Shown here: positions 25,730-35,833 of the stretch, one piece after another
Numbering within the stretch: position 1 is the stretch's first letter
Layout: every line of letters starts with the position of its first letter
Source of the DNA: Arachidicoccus soli
GTDB taxonomy: Bacteria; Bacteroidota; Bacteroidia; Chitinophagales; Chitinophagaceae
Length of the DNA stretch: 64,000 bases
Reading direction: 5' to 3'
NCBI RefSeq assembly: GCF_003600625.1
Contig: NZ_CP032489.1
Coordinates: 3,906,001-3,970,000 of the forward strand
Notes under the pieces: model-generated
Databases searched by the model: none
The model's input: only the letters and a program-made list of their open reading frames with translations
What the model was told of the DNA's origin: nothing
Program-made: the position numbers and the translations under genes

Positions 25730-26034
25730 ATTTGTACAAATTCCTAGTTACTTAGTTTGTAATTTTTTATAGCCGCCGCTAAATAAGCTATATCCTTTTT
25801 TATTTCAGTTACATTTATTACTTCATTATACTTGAAATTAGGATGATAAAATTTTACGAAATAATGAGGCCGTTGCTATCGATATATAATCAAAAAAAAT
25901 CATTGTATAATTTCCCTTTTGTTTTAAAATAAGCAGATATAATTAGTTGCACCTTTTACACCAATCTTTATTATATGAAAACAAAAAACCCATGTATAAC
26001 CTGGTAAAATCCCATTTGAATATTGATGAGATCT
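25730..26034. other. Intergenic stretch without recognisable gene
   Basis: These 305 AT-rich bases lie between the secreted hypothetical gene and the Imm26-like gene. I see no coding frame, clear promoter or strong hairpin. Confidence 0.4.
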
Positions 26035-26544
26035 TTAGATATATTTACTGTAACTTGGATAAACAAAATGATAATTGCCGTCAATCATTTTTTTTATAAT
26101 CCAAGCAAATGGAATAATTCCACCTCGATCATATTCTTCGTATCTGCCATCTTCGTCAACTACATTCATAAATGGATGATTTACTTTCCATATACGCCAA
26201 TTTTTTGCTATCCTCAATTCGTCACTAATTACTTCTATAGGATTTAAATAATCACGAAACCATACATCTAAGGAACCAATTTCTTTAATATTTCCAGTCT
26301 TTATTAATTTCCCATTCTTTATTTCATTCTTAAGGCTTGTATGAGCATAAAAATCAATTGGCAAATTGATAATTCTCTCAATTGAAATAGCTTGCGATAT
26401 TTCAAAACTCTTTTTAAATACCCTAATAACAATACTATTCATATAAGAAAAATCATCAGCTATGTATTGAATAAATTTTTTATTCTCATCACTAATATTT
26501 ACCTGGAAGACATCTCCAATTCTGATTATCACTCTTTTATTCAT
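26035..26544 (-). CDS. Imm26-like immunity protein
   Basis: The 169-aa protein starts MNKRVIIRIGDVFQVNISDE, resembling immunity protein family 26, and has a conserved acidic/aromatic middle (WFRDYLNPIEVISDELRIAK, then WRIWKVN). It is cytoplasmic. Its ATG overlaps the stop of the upstream orphan toxin tail (ATGA at 26544-26541), so the pair was translated together. It should neutralise the toxin whose tail precedes it. As that toxin piece has lost its head, the gene may now protect against neighbouring cells or act as a spare cassette. Confidence 0.6.
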   Translation of the reverse strand: MNKRVIIRIGDVFQVNISDENKKFIQYIADDFSYMNSIVIRVFKKSFEISQAISIERIINLPIDFYAHTSLKNEIKNGKLIKTGNIKEIGSLDVWFRDYLNPIEVISDELRIAKNWRIWKVNHPFMNVVDEDGRYEEYDRGGIIPFAWIIKKMIDGNYHFVYPSYSKYI

Positions 26545-26741
26545 TTATCTAATATAATCGGTTTAGTACCATAATAAGCATTTATATTATAATTTGACCA
26601 ATATTTGAGTGCAATGGAATTTATTTTATTTAATAAACCTCCGCCATTTTTTCTCAAACCACAAAAATTGATCAATTTTTGTTCAAACGTCCTTGCCTTC
26701 TCTAAAGTTTCTATACTGATATATTCATTAACAGAATAAGT
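26541..26741 (-). pseudogene. Orphan polymorphic-toxin C-terminal tail
   Basis: An open minus-strand frame of 66 codons without a start codon (EYISIETLEKARTFEQKLIN, then LRKNGGGLLNKINSIALKYW) runs into the Imm26-like start with an ATGA overlap. It is bounded upstream by an in-frame TAA at 26744-26742. The translation has normal protein composition and resembles RHS/polymorphic-toxin tips. It lies just after the RHS gene and its first immunity gene, where displaced toxin cassettes are stored. It can be expressed only after recombination with a complete toxin gene, or is a relic. Confidence 0.6.
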
Positions 26742-26800
26742 TTACACATAAGGCCGATTCTAACTACACCAACATAGCTTTTATTCATTAAGATGGAAAA

Positions 26801-27505
26801 TCATGTAATCATACTTGGCAAATAGTTAACCATTCTTGAGTAATGCATTTCACGAGCAGTTGGATTTTCAGTTGGCGTCATTAGTCTGATAAGCTTTTTG
26901 TTGTCTTCTGTAAATTCCATAAAATAAGATCTTATTTGTTTTTCAATTGAAGGAGAAAATCCAATCATATATAAATCATAATCAATATTCGCAGCATATT
27001 TGCCCCAAGATGCACTTTCTCCAAAAACAAAATAATCCTTCGGGTAACGACCCTTTAATAGTATATTAGAAATTGTTCCGCCGGAAGCTAATTCCTGATA
27101 GGTTATTGAAGCAGGAAATTTGAATCGAAGCAAAACGTCCCTTTTCTCTTTCATGACACTTGTGCAATTATTCTCAATAATAAAAAAATATTCTTCATTA
27201 AGATTTAATAAAAAATCATGAAAAAATCCATACTCTTCTTTAAAAAAAGTTCCGCCGGCCAAATCAATTCCAAATATTTTAAAATGATCCTTAAAAACAT
27301 TTTGAGGAAGAAAACTATCTTGATTGAAGATAGTCGTTTGAAGGAGAGAGAATTTACTTTCATATTCCTCTTTCCCTATCCAATATTTTTCTAAAAAAAC
27401 TTTAGACTTCTCAATTTCTTGAATATTTTCATCAACAAAGAAGAAATCATCTTTCATCGAATATAACCACTCCATTACTTCTAATATTTCTTCATTTCTT
27501 TTCAT
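26801..27505 (-). CDS. Candidate immunity protein for the RHS toxin
   Basis: This 234-aa acidic cytoplasmic protein starts 8 bp after the stop of the 2131-aa RHS gene on the same strand. Toxin-immunity pairs are nearly always arranged this way. Visible pieces include KDHFKIFGIDLAGGTFFKEE and ASGGTISNILLKGRYPKDYF; the middle is rich in Phe and Lys. I do not recognise a family and found no catalytic motif. The assignment as immunity protein is by position. Confidence 0.6.
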   Translation of the reverse strand: MKRNEEILEVMEWLYSMKDDFFFVDENIQEIEKSKVFLEKYWIGKEEYESKFSLLQTTIFNQDSFLPQNVFKDHFKIFGIDLAGGTFFKEEYGFFHDFLLNLNEEYFFIIENNCTSVMKEKRDVLLRFKFPASITYQELASGGTISNILLKGRYPKDYFVFGESASWGKYAANIDYDLYMIGFSPSIEKQIRSYFMEFTEDNKKLIRLMTPTENPTAREMHYSRMVNYLPSMIT

Positions 27506-27513
27506 AGGTTGTA

Positions 27514-30500
27514 TTATCTTGTTGGATTTCCAAATCTAATTTTAAACATTTGAGAACTTAAAGCATCTTTTACCGTAATATAAATAGTAGGAATATTACC
27601 ATTTGAAAATGTGTTTCTAAAGAATACTTGTGACCCGTATTTGCCTAGCTTAAGCTTAAATAAATTTTCACCTGTTTGTATAAGTGTAGCATCACTTCCG
27701 TAATCACCATTAGTAGTAATATTTTTAAATATCAGATCAATATCATTTTCGCTTGGGTCTAAAAATGCCTGTAAATCTCCCGCTCTAGTCGAAGACAAAT
27801 AGCCATTTTTTTCTAGCCAACCTAGTAATTTTTGATAATCATTTATTTCATTAGCTTCGCTTAGAAAATTTCCTTTCAGTTCTCCTATAGAAGTACTCCC
27901 AAACGTCAAAGGTTTTCCCGTTAAGACATGTTCATCATTAGCCCAAGATGACAAACCACCATTTACTGCGCCCAAGCCACCACCTAAAGCCGCGCCTACC
28001 AACGCAGAATTCAATCCCTCATTTAAACTTTGACCTAAACCTTCACCATTTACCATTCCACCTAAAGCTCCGCCTGTGAATCCTGCAGCTGCTCCCCCCA
28101 CCAATGCTTGTGTACCTATTCCAATTGCTCCGCCTGTAATACCTGTAGCGTTAGCTAACACTGATCCTGCATAACTTCCTACAGCTTGCCCAACTCCACC
28201 AGAAACTCCTCCTATAATTGCCCCAGCAGCAATTTGACTTATGCTCCCTCCAGCAACCCAAGCGTTTCCTGCTCCTGCGATAGCTCCCGCAGCAATTGGC
28301 CCTCCATATTCAAAAGCAACCCCACTTACAAAACCGGTTCCAATGTAACCAAGCGCTTGCCCAAAATTATGTACATTTCCTGAAATCAACTGTGTACCAA
28401 AGTTAATTAAAGCTCCAACAGTTCCGAAAATTAAGTCATCAATTCCAAATATTTCACCCGACGGATCAGTATATATTAGGGGGTTATTAATGCAATATCC
28501 GTATCGGTTATAAGATTGAGAATTCCAAGGCTGCTGAATATAATTATCCGGGCTAAGCATTCTACCTGTTACTGGGTCATACATACGCCCATTCATATTA
28601 ATCAACGCGAACTGCGCCAGATGCTCATGCCCAGTATAGCCTCTGTATAACCAATCTGGCACGGAGGGTATGCCTGTGTAAGTCCAGTTATCTGGATTTC
28701 TGTTCCTACCCCAAGCATCAAAATTCTGTTGCGCTACAATATCGCCTAACGTATCGGTTACTTTTAAAATACTTCCTAAATGGTCGCTATATACAAAATA
28801 GGGAGTTATAGCACTTCCTTCTTTTACAATAATTGCACAAAGTCCATTGCCCGCATTGATATAATGAATATCTCTTGTAATACCTCCTTTTATCTGCCTT
28901 TCAAACGCACCCAAGTAGTATTTGGTTTCTACTACAGTACTGCCTTGTTTCAATAAGCTTTTGATCCTTTGATAGTCTTGTCCATACGTATAACTAAGCT
29001 TATACCCGTTCTGAGAAATAGTATCAGCCTTTAAAAAAGGTGTGTAAGAGATATCCTGTTGATTTTGTGATATTACGCCAGGAGGTGTCTGTCCCCCGGT
29101 AGTGGAGGTAATATATTTTACAGCATTGATTTTATTATTATCATAGACATAATTCCCCACATCAGATCTTGTGGCTATATTACCCAAGGAAGTGCCGCCC
29201 GTATTATCATAGCTCATCGAAAACTGGGCAACATTATTGACACTTGCACCCGTCAGCCTATTCAGGTTGTCATAAGTAAAAGTTTCTGTCAGATTTTTGA
29301 TGGAGTCTTTCCGTGATAACAAATTACCTGTCTGCGCGTCAAAATTAAAGTTTAAATCCTGAATCCCGGGCGTATAATAACGGCTGGGTGCACTCTTTAC
29401 CAAATCATAAGTAACCGTAGAAGATTTACCGTTTCCATAAGAATAGCCGGTATAAATCCCTCTGCTATTCATGGCTGTTGCTGTAAACAAGGTCTTTTCA
29501 GCACCACTGCCCATGGTCGTTTTGGTAAGGATGCCGTTTTTATTATAAGTATCATTGATAATAACGCCTGACGGGTAAGTTGTTTTTATCAAATTACCAT
29601 AGCTGTCATAAGCCATTGTTTTAGTAAAAGTAGTCCCATCAAAAACCACCGATTCCGATGTTGGTCTAAATAAATTATCGTATAAATAATTAGTCACATC
29701 TCCTGAGAAACCAGTTATCTGAGTAATATTGTCATTGCAATTACCAGAAGAGGTATTGTTATAATAAGTGTAAACAATGCTACCTTCAGGCCCAGAGTGT
29801 GTTGTCATCCTTCCAAAAGCGTCATAAGCAACGGTATAAACATGACCTAAAGCATCTGTCTGTTTGGTTACTTTACCCAAAGCATTGTATTCGTAGGCTA
29901 TAGTACCGGCATTCTTATCTGTCATAGAAGTTTGCCTTCCATAGGCATCATATACAGAAGAAACAACCGTATTACTACCTATGATTACAGATTTTTGGTT
30001 GCCCCAACTATCATAAGTAAAGTTAATCTGCCCGCCATTGTCATTGGAGGTAACAACTTTACCAGCTGCATCCTGCGTTTTACTAGTTGACTGCCCAGCC
30101 CCGTTGGTGGTTGTAACTTTATATTGCCCCCCAGGTAGTTTGCTATAACCAATTGTTACCGAGCTGGCGCCATTTGAAGAACCTGTCAGCCTCCCGTAAT
30201 TATCATAAGTATTGATAGTAGTTATTAATGTTTCATTGGCATAATAAGGCTCGGTTTGCGAAGAAAGATTACCCTTATAATCATAATTATTAATCTGTGT
30301 TAACAATTGATTATTAAAACCACCATTTTCTTTCTTTATTTCCCTATTTAATACATCATAATATTGTTTTGAATACATTCCTCCATCTTCTGCCCTCTGC
30401 ATCGTGGTAGAATATCTTGCATTTCCTGATGTTTCCCAATTAAGTGCTTTGGTAATCTCATTTCCATCGGGTAAGATCGTTTTAATCAACCTTCCAAAGC

Positions 30501-33500
30501 TATTATCATAAGTATAACTTGTTGTTAGTCCATCGGAAGAAGTGGAGGTCGCCGGCAAGCCCCATTCCGGCTCGTAAGTATACGTTTCCGTTTTAGTTAT
30601 ACCACTACCAACTGCCTGCTTTTTGGTCAAAAAACGTCCTGTATTGTCATAAGTATTGACAACTGTAGGTGTAAGCGTATTGGGCGCATTGACAGCGATT
30701 GTTTTAACATTTCCAAAATTATCGTAAGTCTTTGTTGTTGTTGTTGCCAAAGCTGTACCATTCCAATCTGTTGATGTCAGTACATTCCCTTTAGCATCAT
30801 AAGTATAAGCCATTTGTTTATTTGCCGCGCTTTGCCCACTACGGGTGTTGCTTATAGTTACCAACTCCGGGGCAGCTGGCACCGGTGTGCCATGAATACC
30901 ATAAACCGTTGTAGAAGTATCTGTTTCGACAGGAATAATAGATACTCCTGACATATACCCGTTCTTAGTTGTATTAGAGGTAATATTTCCATAATTGTCA
31001 TAGACATTTGAATTCTCTGTAGCGGAACCGGTCAAATTATCAATACTTAATGTTTTGAGGATTTGATGGACATATCTTTTATCAAGATAATTTGAAGACA
31101 CCTTCAATAGTGTGTCAGAAATTTTAGTATCACTTAAAGTATCAATACTGTAAAGTGTCAATTGTCGAACCGTATGTGGTAGTAACAAAGAAGCATCAAT
31201 CTCCGCGATATTATGATTGGAAATTCCGCTGGCATAATCATAAGTATCCAATTCCTTAAAGCCAAGAAAGCCTCTTTTCGGACTATAAACAGCATCCCGA
31301 TAATTATACGCTACTGTATTGGAACCACCGATGCCGTTAGGTTCATTTACATCCGTCAAGAGATACATGGGTGATTTCAAAACGTTATAAATAACTCCAT
31401 TTTGACCCAGAGTTGGCGAAGTGCCCGGGTCATCATATTCGTAAATATATGATCGTTGGTAATTACTTGACCTGTTCATTAAATCATAGTCATAAGTTGT
31501 CGTATTACCAAAGCCATCAGTAGAAGAAGTCATTAAATGATCTTCTTTAAATGGCTTAGGGAAAATAATCTTACTGGTCGTACCCAAGAGAGACATTACG
31601 TCGGGCTTTCCATCTCCATTTATATCTCCAGAAATAGTTCCAGTGGAAGCCGATTTGTTGACGGTCTCTGATTTGTTATACTCTTCTTCGGTAAAAGCTG
31701 CTAATGAATTTTGTCCGTCTGGTGGTATACCCTCACTATAATTGATACAATGTATAGAATGCAATCCACCACTCGCATTATCCAAAGAATGCCAGATATC
31801 TGACCTGCCGTCTCCATTTAAATCACCAACCATTAATAGATGAGCATTAGAGACACCATTATCCCCATCAAGATATACTCTGTAATGCCAAATAAAAGGA
31901 TAAGATTTAAAAGCCTTACCTGTACTATATAGGATATTCCAACTTGCAGTTGGATCATCTTTAGATGACCTTACTAATAAATCGGCCTTTCCATCCCCAT
32001 TAAAATCGCCTGGGAAAACCCGATAACCCGATTTAATATCAGTGGTTGTATAAAGGATTGTAGAGGAGATGAGGCCGCCGGTACCGGCAAAATTGAGCGA
32101 TAGGATGTAACTTTGATTGGCTTTTTCAACAAGGATTTCCGTTTTCCCGTCACCGTCAAAATCTATCGGGATTACATCTGACGCACTTGCAACTGATGTT
32201 GCGTAAAATGGATCGGTAGAAGTACCTTCTACCCCAAATCCACTTATTTCCTGATTAAATATCCCTTTTTTGGGACATGAGTAAAAAGCTTTAAAAGAAT
32301 TGGACGGGTTTATGCCAAGAATTAAAATATAGTCCTGTGTGCCGTCCCCGTCAAAATCTCCGGAAATAAAATTTGTACCAAAATAAGTACCCGTACTTGA
32401 AGAATAGGTTGTATAAGCATACTTAAAAGCATTACTATAACCGGTAGAATGTGGGATGTCACTATAAACCTGACTTTGATAAGTATTTCCCACAATTGCC
32501 CCATAATATTTTGAATAATTAATAGTAATATTATTAAACGCCATAGTTGCACCCGAAATAGTCCAATTTGATAATAAAACATCCGCTTTACTATCCCCAT
32601 TAAAGTCTTCAGTAGAAAAGGAATTTGTTTTACCATAGGGTTCTATATGCCTTTGATAGGATAATTGACCAGATTTAGTGGGATCCGTTGTATCCGGAAA
32701 ATAATAGGAATAGGCAATTCCTATAGCAGCCCCACCATTATAAGTAGAAAAATCATCAAAAACTGCATAGGATTTGTAATGAGGTACGCCATTATTATCT
32801 ATGCTATAATACCCTCCAATAACATCATCCTTTCCATCACCAGTAATATCTCCTGTGAATGTATTATTATAGTTGAACTGTCCATAGGAAGGAGAAATGT
32901 CCACATCTGAAGCTGAGGTATCAGATCCATAAGTAAATTTTAAAGGATTCAGACTTGTTCCATCTGCACCTATTTCGGTGACTGATTGAAGAAATTCTTG
33001 ATTGTGCAAGGAGTGGTATGCACATTTATATGATTCAACAATGCTACCGGTTGAATTTTCTACAGATATTTGGTCAAGATTCCAGGGACTAACTAATGAC
33101 GCCCCTCCTTGAAATACTTTATGTTTTTGCCAGTCAGGGTCAGAAAAATAGCTAAATAATATTTTATTGTAAGGTGCAGTGGCCGTCACTGTATTACCCG
33201 TATAATCTATTTCCATCAAATTAAAATATCTATCCTGACTCTGAATATTATATTTGTAATCTATATAGTTGCCATTTTTATCTGTGATTTTATTTAGCAA
33301 CCAGATCATAGTACTTTGATTATCATCTGTCCACATTTTGCTGTTACTTGCATTTCCATATTCCATTTGAGTACCATCTTTAAGAGTTACCTTAAACCAT
33401 TCTGGACCAGATGTCTCAGTACCGCCGAAAGACTCTATTTTGGCAAAGCTTTCGTTCTCAGTACCATAAACTGTTCCGTCATTTCCATTGTCTCCAGAAA

Positions 33501-33909
33501 TAGGAAATAATCTTTGGCCATTTAAAACAAATGCATCATTTGTATTTGTATACGATACAGGTGCGGCTTTGCTATTATAATAATTACTCTTACCTGCACG
33601 GGAAATGGCGGAATAGGCAGATAAGCTCCACCCCCAACCTGCAATTCCATCTCCACCTTGTGATGAATAATTAAGGCTTATGCCTGGCTGTAATCCATTT
33701 ACGCCAGGTAGCACTTCTATGGGTATTGAATAGCTAACACCCCCTGTTCCATTTTCGCCGCCACCACCTTTTGGTGTACCGACTGGTTTTGATAAATCGA
33801 TTGTCGCCTGCGAGAATAGAAGATTTGGCACTAAAAAGCAAACGAAGAAGAAAATGTTATATCGGTTCTTTACGGCAATAAAAAATCGGTAAAATTTATT
33901 CATAAACAT
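27514..33909 (-). CDS. Giant SpvB/FG-GAP/RHS polymorphic toxin protein
   Basis: This 2131-aa protein has a signal peptide ending LLFSQA near residue 35, then an SpvB/TcaC-type N-terminus (GLQPGISLNYSSQGGDGIAG, then WGWSLSAYSAI). Next come multiple FG-GAP/VCBS calcium-binding repeats (DGDGTQDYI, DFNGDGKADLLV and others, about residues 340-790). Many YD repeats follow. The RHS core ends near residue 1820 (YDPVTGRMLSPDNYIQ, then YTDPSGE). After this boundary comes a glycine-rich hydrophobic stretch to about 1990 and a distinct C-terminal tip of about 140 residues, the probable toxic domain. The start may be the ATG at 33903. The candidate immunity gene follows immediately. No export apparatus is in the window. 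Confidence 0.92.
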   Translation of the reverse strand: MFMNKFYRFFIAVKNRYNIFFFVCFLVPNLLFSQATIDLSKPVGTPKGGGGENGTGGVSYSIPIEVLPGVNGLQPGISLNYSSQGGDGIAGWGWSLSAYSAISRAGKSNYYNSKAAPVSYTNTNDAFVLNGQRLFPISGDNGNDGTVYGTENESFAKIESFGGTETSGPEWFKVTLKDGTQMEYGNASNSKMWTDDNQSTMIWLLNKITDKNGNYIDYKYNIQSQDRYFNLMEIDYTGNTVTATAPYNKILFSYFSDPDWQKHKVFQGGASLVSPWNLDQISVENSTGSIVESYKCAYHSLHNQEFLQSVTEIGADGTSLNPLKFTYGSDTSASDVDISPSYGQFNYNNTFTGDITGDGKDDVIGGYYSIDNNGVPHYKSYAVFDDFSTYNGGAAIGIAYSYYFPDTTDPTKSGQLSYQRHIEPYGKTNSFSTEDFNGDSKADVLLSNWTISGATMAFNNITINYSKYYGAIVGNTYQSQVYSDIPHSTGYSNAFKYAYTTYSSSTGTYFGTNFISGDFDGDGTQDYILILGINPSNSFKAFYSCPKKGIFNQEISGFGVEGTSTDPFYATSVASASDVIPIDFDGDGKTEILVEKANQSYILSLNFAGTGGLISSTILYTTTDIKSGYRVFPGDFNGDGKADLLVRSSKDDPTASWNILYSTGKAFKSYPFIWHYRVYLDGDNGVSNAHLLMVGDLNGDGRSDIWHSLDNASGGLHSIHCINYSEGIPPDGQNSLAAFTEEEYNKSETVNKSASTGTISGDINGDGKPDVMSLLGTTSKIIFPKPFKEDHLMTSSTDGFGNTTTYDYDLMNRSSNYQRSYIYEYDDPGTSPTLGQNGVIYNVLKSPMYLLTDVNEPNGIGGSNTVAYNYRDAVYSPKRGFLGFKELDTYDYASGISNHNIAEIDASLLLPHTVRQLTLYSIDTLSDTKISDTLLKVSSNYLDKRYVHQILKTLSIDNLTGSATENSNVYDNYGNITSNTTKNGYMSGVSIIPVETDTSTTVYGIHGTPVPAAPELVTISNTRSGQSAANKQMAYTYDAKGNVLTSTDWNGTALATTTTKTYDNFGNVKTIAVNAPNTLTPTVVNTYDNTGRFLTKKQAVGSGITKTETYTYEPEWGLPATSTSSDGLTTSYTYDNSFGRLIKTILPDGNEITKALNWETSGNARYSTTMQRAEDGGMYSKQYYDVLNREIKKENGGFNNQLLTQINNYDYKGNLSSQTEPYYANETLITTINTYDNYGRLTGSSNGASSVTIGYSKLPGGQYKVTTTNGAGQSTSKTQDAAGKVVTSNDNGGQINFTYDSWGNQKSVIIGSNTVVSSVYDAYGRQTSMTDKNAGTIAYEYNALGKVTKQTDALGHVYTVAYDAFGRMTTHSGPEGSIVYTYYNNTSSGNCNDNITQITGFSGDVTNYLYDNLFRPTSESVVFDGTTFTKTMAYDSYGNLIKTTYPSGVIINDTYNKNGILTKTTMGSGAEKTLFTATAMNSRGIYTGYSYGNGKSSTVTYDLVKSAPSRYYTPGIQDLNFNFDAQTGNLLSRKDSIKNLTETFTYDNLNRLTGASVNNVAQFSMSYDNTGGTSLGNIATRSDVGNYVYDNNKINAVKYITSTTGGQTPPGVISQNQQDISYTPFLKADTISQNGYKLSYTYGQDYQRIKSLLKQGSTVVETKYYLGAFERQIKGGITRDIHYINAGNGLCAIIVKEGSAITPYFVYSDHLGSILKVTDTLGDIVAQQNFDAWGRNRNPDNWTYTGIPSVPDWLYRGYTGHEHLAQFALINMNGRMYDPVTGRMLSPDNYIQQPWNSQSYNRYGYCINNPLIYTDPSGEIFGIDDLIFGTVGALINFGTQLISGNVHNFGQALGYIGTGFVSGVAFEYGGPIAAGAIAGAGNAWVAGGSISQIAAGAIIGGVSGGVGQAVGSYAGSVLANATGITGGAIGIGTQALVGGAAAGFTGGALGGMVNGEGLGQSLNEGLNSALVGAALGGGLGAVNGGLSSWANDEHVLTGKPLTFGSTSIGELKGNFLSEANEINDYQKLLGWLEKNGYLSSTRAGDLQAFLDPSENDIDLIFKNITTNGDYGSDATLIQTGENLFKLKLGKYGSQVFFRNTFSNGNIPTIYITVKDALSSQMFKIRFGNPTR

Positions 33910-34261
33910 GTTATTAAATTAGATTAGCAGAAACAGAGCAATATTATTGAACAGCCATTCAAAGCTTAAACAGTTTATAGACGAATGAGTAATTATTTAA
34001 AGCACAAAAGATTAGCTTAACGAGGCAAATTCCTTACTGGTCATTTCATATTTTAGACAACCCAATTAAAAACCTTATCAGAAACAAAAATATATTCTTG
34101 AAATATCAGGTGTTCATTTTTATCCGATATTCTTTAAAAAACTACCCGAATGAGTAGTGCTCTTTATAATTTTCTATCTGAAAATGTTTCCAAATAGAGA
34201 AACAATAAACGTCAGCAGGAAACAAACCGGGTTGCCTATTTCACTATCCCTCAATAAGAAT
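33910..34261. promoter_or_regulatory. Upstream region of the RHS gene
   Basis: These 350 AT-rich bases lie between the RHS start and a transposase relic, and no gene is visible. A degenerate ACTACCC palindrome lies at 34141-34158. I cannot mark a -7 box with confidence on the minus strand. Confidence 0.4.
34141..34158. promoter_or_regulatory. Second ACTACCC palindrome, upstream of RHS toxin
   Basis: ACTACCC (34141-34147), GAAT, GAGTAGT (34152-34158) is an inverted repeat with one mismatch, preceded by an A-run as in the perfect site at 14974-15009. It lies 232 bp before the RHS start codon and may bind the same LuxR-type regulator. Confidence 0.45.
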
Positions 34262-34700
34262 TAAGCCGCTCTGTCTTTAGCAGTGGTTGCCAGTTGGATT
34301 CTTGGAAGCATTGGCTATAAATATGCCAAAGAAGATTCAGCAGGTTTCCGTAGTTTGATTGCTGGCTTTGAGTCTGTTGAGGTGGTAGTGATTTTTCTCA
34401 TTGCCAAAACTGCTTTCCAGCACCGTTGCTCCTAGGCGGTTGAGGATACCCTCGCATCGCTTTGAATTGTTCGGTATATACAGACTTCTGGCTTCCTTTA
34501 GGGACGAAGTTGATGATGATTGCGTTTTGACGGCAGTATTTTCAATTAGCATTGGTGGCATAAATAGCATCTGCACTATGATGAGTACACTTGCAAAAAG
34601 CTTACGGTGAATAAAGATGGTTTTGCTGAACCGAGTTCGTTCATTAAAGGCGTCGTATCTTAAACATTGTATAAAACTGATTCCGTCCACCTGTAGCTTA
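34262..34700 (-). pseudogene. Decayed DDE transposase (IS5/IS1182-like)
   Basis: The minus strand encodes FSKTIFIHRKLFASV, SSFGNEKNHYHLNRLKAS and, in another frame, RIQLATTAKDRAA near the end at 34262. This is the order of the C-terminal part of IS1182/IS5-type transposases. Frames change several times and internal stops are present, so it is a relic. Confidence 0.6.
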
Positions 34701-35017
34701 TTGACCTTCGCTCCAAATTCTACAGCTTTTACTTCCTTGCCTCTTAACTATAAGGGCAGATATATGGTTTGCAGAGCGATATGATGCGGACTTTTATCTG
34801 TGGATTCTTGTCACCAAAGTTTTGTTATACTGTTGGTCATATACTGCACGAATCGTAGCTAAGCATTGTTTTTTCACTTGTGGTCTTTCTTATATTCATC
34901 AGAAATTCCTAATTGTATAGCATGTCTAAAGAATAAGAAATCAGAATCAAATTTTCTGAAAGATACTACACTATGCAACAGATAAAAATTGGTTGGATAA
35001 ACAATATTAGACTTTGA
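34701..35017. other. Intergenic remainder of transposase relic
   Basis: This stretch has no complete gene. Short frames on the minus strand may belong to the same decayed transposase, but I cannot align them reliably. Confidence 0.35.
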
Positions 35018-35323
35018 TTATTTCCGGCGAAAAGACCGCCGTTTTAATAAACGGAAAATGGATTTTCTAAAGAAAAATATTGTGATGACCAATACAATTA
35101 CCGCAAGTATCATTCCATTAACCGCAAAGAGAGCAAGTTTTGGAAGGCCATAAATAACCAAAGCAACCAATCCTAATTTAGCTAAAAAACCGGAACCGAA
35201 GGTTGTATGTTTGTTACTTTCTTCATCGTCTTCACAATAGCCTAACGGTGAGCCGTCTTCGCTAAGATGACTCATACCTCGTCCATCTTTTTTGCGCCCG
35301 TATTTATCATAACCGCTTATCAT
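35018..35323 (-). CDS. Small membrane protein of the plasmid-like region
   Basis: This 101-aa protein has a polar N-terminus with charged repeats (MISGYDKYGRKKDGRGMSHL). Two adjacent hydrophobic helices follow (LGLVALVIYGLPKLALF and MILAVIVLVITIFFF), then a very basic tail (KRRSFRRK). I do not recognise a family. It lies 118 bp left of the first iteron of the replicon, so it may belong to the same plasmid-derived segment. Its function is unknown. Confidence 0.55.
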   Translation of the reverse strand: MISGYDKYGRKKDGRGMSHLSEDGSPLGYCEDDEESNKHTTFGSGFLAKLGLVALVIYGLPKLALFAVNGMILAVIVLVITIFFFRKSIFRLLKRRSFRRK

Positions 35324-35440
35324 AATTGTAATGATTAAATCGTTGAAATACTGCTTTAAAATTACAATATTTAGTGAACCCGGTAAAATTTATTCCTTGT
35401 AATGCAACTGAATGACTATTATACAAATACTTTTCCGCTA

Positions 35441-35833
35441 GTAAGCTTTATACGCTTTTACCGATTGATATTTCTTGATAAATTTTTGAACGATAAGTTT
35501 TATACGCACCACGGGACGCGAAAAATTGGAACATCTAATTCAGTTTGTGGATAACCAGGCGTTTTCTTTCCCTTTTATTCATAAAATTTATCTTTTTTAA
35601 TTTTATCCAGCTTAAAATTCCAGTTGATAAATATTTGTAGAATCATGAATTGATACTTGTAGGGCAGAAAAATTAGGTTTAAAAAATTGATTTTCAATGA
35701 GTCAGACAAAAAGGCTGTAAGCGTTGTACGCATTTTTGTAAGGTTTATACGCATAAAAGCAAAAGCATGTAAGCGTTATACGCAATAGTGGTAAGTTTCA
35801 TACGCGTTATTTTTTCAGGTAAGTTTTATACGC
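35441..35833 (+). repeat. Seven iterons of a plasmid-type replication origin
   Basis: Seven 15-bp direct copies of about GTAAGnTTTATACGC start at 35441, 35493, 35717, 35738, 35769, 35791 and 35819. Differences are confined to the middle bases. The last five are tightly clustered (21-31 bp apart) and the seventh overlaps the 3' end of the Rep gene, encoding its RIKLT tail. Together with a DnaA box and an AT-rich patch this fits an iteron-regulated origin recognised by the neighbouring Rep protein. Confidence 0.85.
35546..35554 (-). promoter_or_regulatory. DnaA box within the iteron origin
   Basis: TGTGGATAA is the exact complement of the DnaA box TTATCCACA. It sits between iterons 2 and 3, next to the AT-rich region around 35570-35640, as in Rep_3-type plasmid origins. 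Confidence 0.7.

Noticed and set aside
31974-32636. Short frames inside the RHS gene on both strands
   Set aside because: They are shadows of the long RHS coding frame, which carries strong domain signatures.
35441-35833. Regularly repeated 15-bp units as a possible CRISPR array
   Set aside because: Repeats are too short, spacing is irregular (21 to 224 bp), and a Rep gene and DnaA box lie next to them; an iteron origin explains them.
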